The notes under the pieces: model-generated
What the model saw: only the letters and a program-made list of their open reading frames with translations
What the model was told of the DNA's origin: nothing
Databases searched by the model: none
Source of the DNA: DAOWGG01 sp965369815
Lineage (GTDB): Bacteria > Patescibacteriota > Gracilibacteria > UM-FILTER-43-11
NCBI GenBank assembly: GCA_965369815.1
Contig: CBDUQS010000007.1
Span: 1-39,376, forward strand
Direction: 5' to 3'
DNA length: 39,376 bases
Shown here: positions 38,937-39,376 of the stretch, piece after piece
Position numbering within the stretch: position 1 is the first letter of the stretch
Layout of the letters: each line of letters opens with the position of its first letter
Position numbers and translations under genes: made by a program

Positions 38937-39252
38937 CAGTGAGATCAGACTGCCCCAAGCGACAAAGAACAAAGAATAAATACCAACTGAACCGAAGTTC
39001 AAAAGATAAAAACTCAAAATGAAGTTTTAACTCATGAATAAATCCAAAAGTTAAAAGAATCACAACGAATCAACAATCAAGGAATGAATATCAACTAAAC
39101 CGAAGTTCAAAAGATAAAAACTCAAAGACTGAAAACCCATAAACGAACCAATAATCGATAAACCGAAGCTTAAAGATCGGAAAGTTCAAAAGTCCTTGTG
39201 CCTAGGAATAAAAGTAAATTTTATTTTTGTTTGAGGCAGACTATTCTCACTG
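38937..39252 (-). repeat. First copy of the 331-bp stem-enclosed repeat unit
   Basis: Arms at 39233-39252 and 38937-38956 pair at 18 of 20 positions. Inside are UUCG hairpins at 38989-39000, 39098-39107 and 39161-39170, with the same 108/64 spacing as copy two. Several arm positions differ between copies with pairing kept or changed to G-U. Confidence 0.85.
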
Positions 39253-39259
39253 TCACCAC

Positions 39260-39274
39260 TGTTTTTAAAGATCA
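39260..39274 (-). promoter_or_regulatory. boxA-like element of the minus-strand RNA
   Basis: On the minus strand TGATCTTTAAAAACA, similar to the rRNA boxA (TGCTCTTTAACA), about 20 nt after the predicted transcription start. Confidence 0.5.
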
Positions 39275-39296
39275 CCTTTTCCTTAACGTTCAAATC

Positions 39297-39325
39297 ATTA
39301 TAGCAAAGTTTTAATATTAACGCAA
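39297..39325 (-). promoter_or_regulatory. Strong promoter of the minus-strand long RNA
   Basis: On the minus strand TTGCGT (39320-39325), exactly 17 bp, then a perfect TATAAT (39297-39302). Predicted start near 39290. The remaining bases up to 39376 show no gene that I can support. Confidence 0.75.
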
Positions 39326-39376
39326 GTCTTTTAAATGCCTTTTCAATGGTACTACCTTCTGCCCGTGAAATAATCC

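Larger units (their letters stand above)
38150..39290 (-). ncRNA. Candidate long non-coding RNA with tandem stem-enclosed units
   Basis: From the promoter at 39297-39325 to the terminator at 38143-38173 the minus strand has no believable ORF but is full of short stable hairpins. It begins with a boxA-like element. Two tandem units follow (38937-39252 and 38605-38922), each enclosed by a roughly 20-bp long-range stem and containing UUCG-loop hairpins. A 3' part (38220-38560) carries five CUUG-loop hairpins and one UUCG hairpin about 60-70 nt apart. The organisation (strong promoter, boxA, processing-type stems) resembles an rRNA operon, but no 16S, 23S or 5S sequence is present. No known RNA family is recognised. 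Confidence 0.7.

Noticed and set aside
38600..39260. CRISPR array
   Set aside because: The repeat unit is 331 bp with internal degenerate copies, not short repeats with unique spacers; no cas genes are present.
38150..39325. Leader of an rRNA operon located in the window
   Set aside because: Promoter, boxA and processing-type stems fit, but transcription runs leftwards into murF-side repeats and a terminator, with no 16S, 23S or 5S sequence.

Overview
The window looks like a chromosomal segment of an uncultured bacterium, most probably from the Candidate Phyla Radiation (Patescibacteria). The support is an AT-rich sequence, very compact gene packing, short cell-envelope enzymes, SLH and lamin-tail-domain surface proteins, many small palindromic repeats, and numerous lineage-restricted small proteins beside universal genes. 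All 33 genes whose 3' ends can be read stop at TAA (24) or TAG (9); none stops at TGA, and no TGA is needed as a sense codon. This fits a lineage near the UGA-recoding Gracilibacteria/Absconditabacteria, but the phylum placement is an inference.

Layout. 1-392: end of an unidentified gene. 464-1501: SLH surface protein. 1588-1775: palindromic element and terminator. 1793-11411: minus-strand rpoB-ssb-rpoC-rpsL-rpsG transcription unit with a strong promoter and structured leader; ssb sits unusually between rpoB and rpoC. 11461-16762: small protein, pbpC, a secreted protein, dprA and a REP-associated tyrosine transposase. 16820-18929: purM, ftsE, a tandem hairpin element and tRNA-Arg(GCG). 19057-30574: conserved minus-strand genes (a trans-sulfuration enzyme, rpe, rpiB, pheS, murA) alternate with plus-strand accessory genes. 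30657-36022: secreted and membrane proteins, including a surface nuclease built from lamin-tail domains plus a thermonuclease domain, an unknown triple-repeat protein and a Na+/Ca2+ antiporter. 36032-39325: murF flanked by two long intergenic regions that look like highly structured non-coding RNA genes, each with a 17-bp-spaced promoter and a boxA-like element.

Most interesting points. (1) Two accessory cassettes, downstream of rpe and of murA, are each bounded by the intact 3' end of the housekeeping gene and by a decayed copy of that same 3' end. This is the geometry expected from Campbell-type integration of a circle carrying that gene end. (2) The minus-strand RNA at 38150-39300 has a 331-nt tandem repeat. 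Each unit is enclosed by a roughly 20-bp long-range stem like those around pre-rRNAs and contains UUCG hairpins; an array of CUUG hairpins about 62 nt apart follows. (3) The plus-strand RNA at 36067-36736 is GC-rich, contains several perfect 9-15 bp stems and a potential H-type pseudoknot, and matches no RNA family I recognise. (4) Small palindromes have invaded reading frames (pbpC, the transposase gene itself) and the rpoC start region.

Functionally the window combines core transcription and translation genes, peptidoglycan synthesis (murA, murF, pbpC), the non-oxidative pentose phosphate isomerase and epimerase, and a possible DNA-scavenging axis (surface nuclease, DprA).
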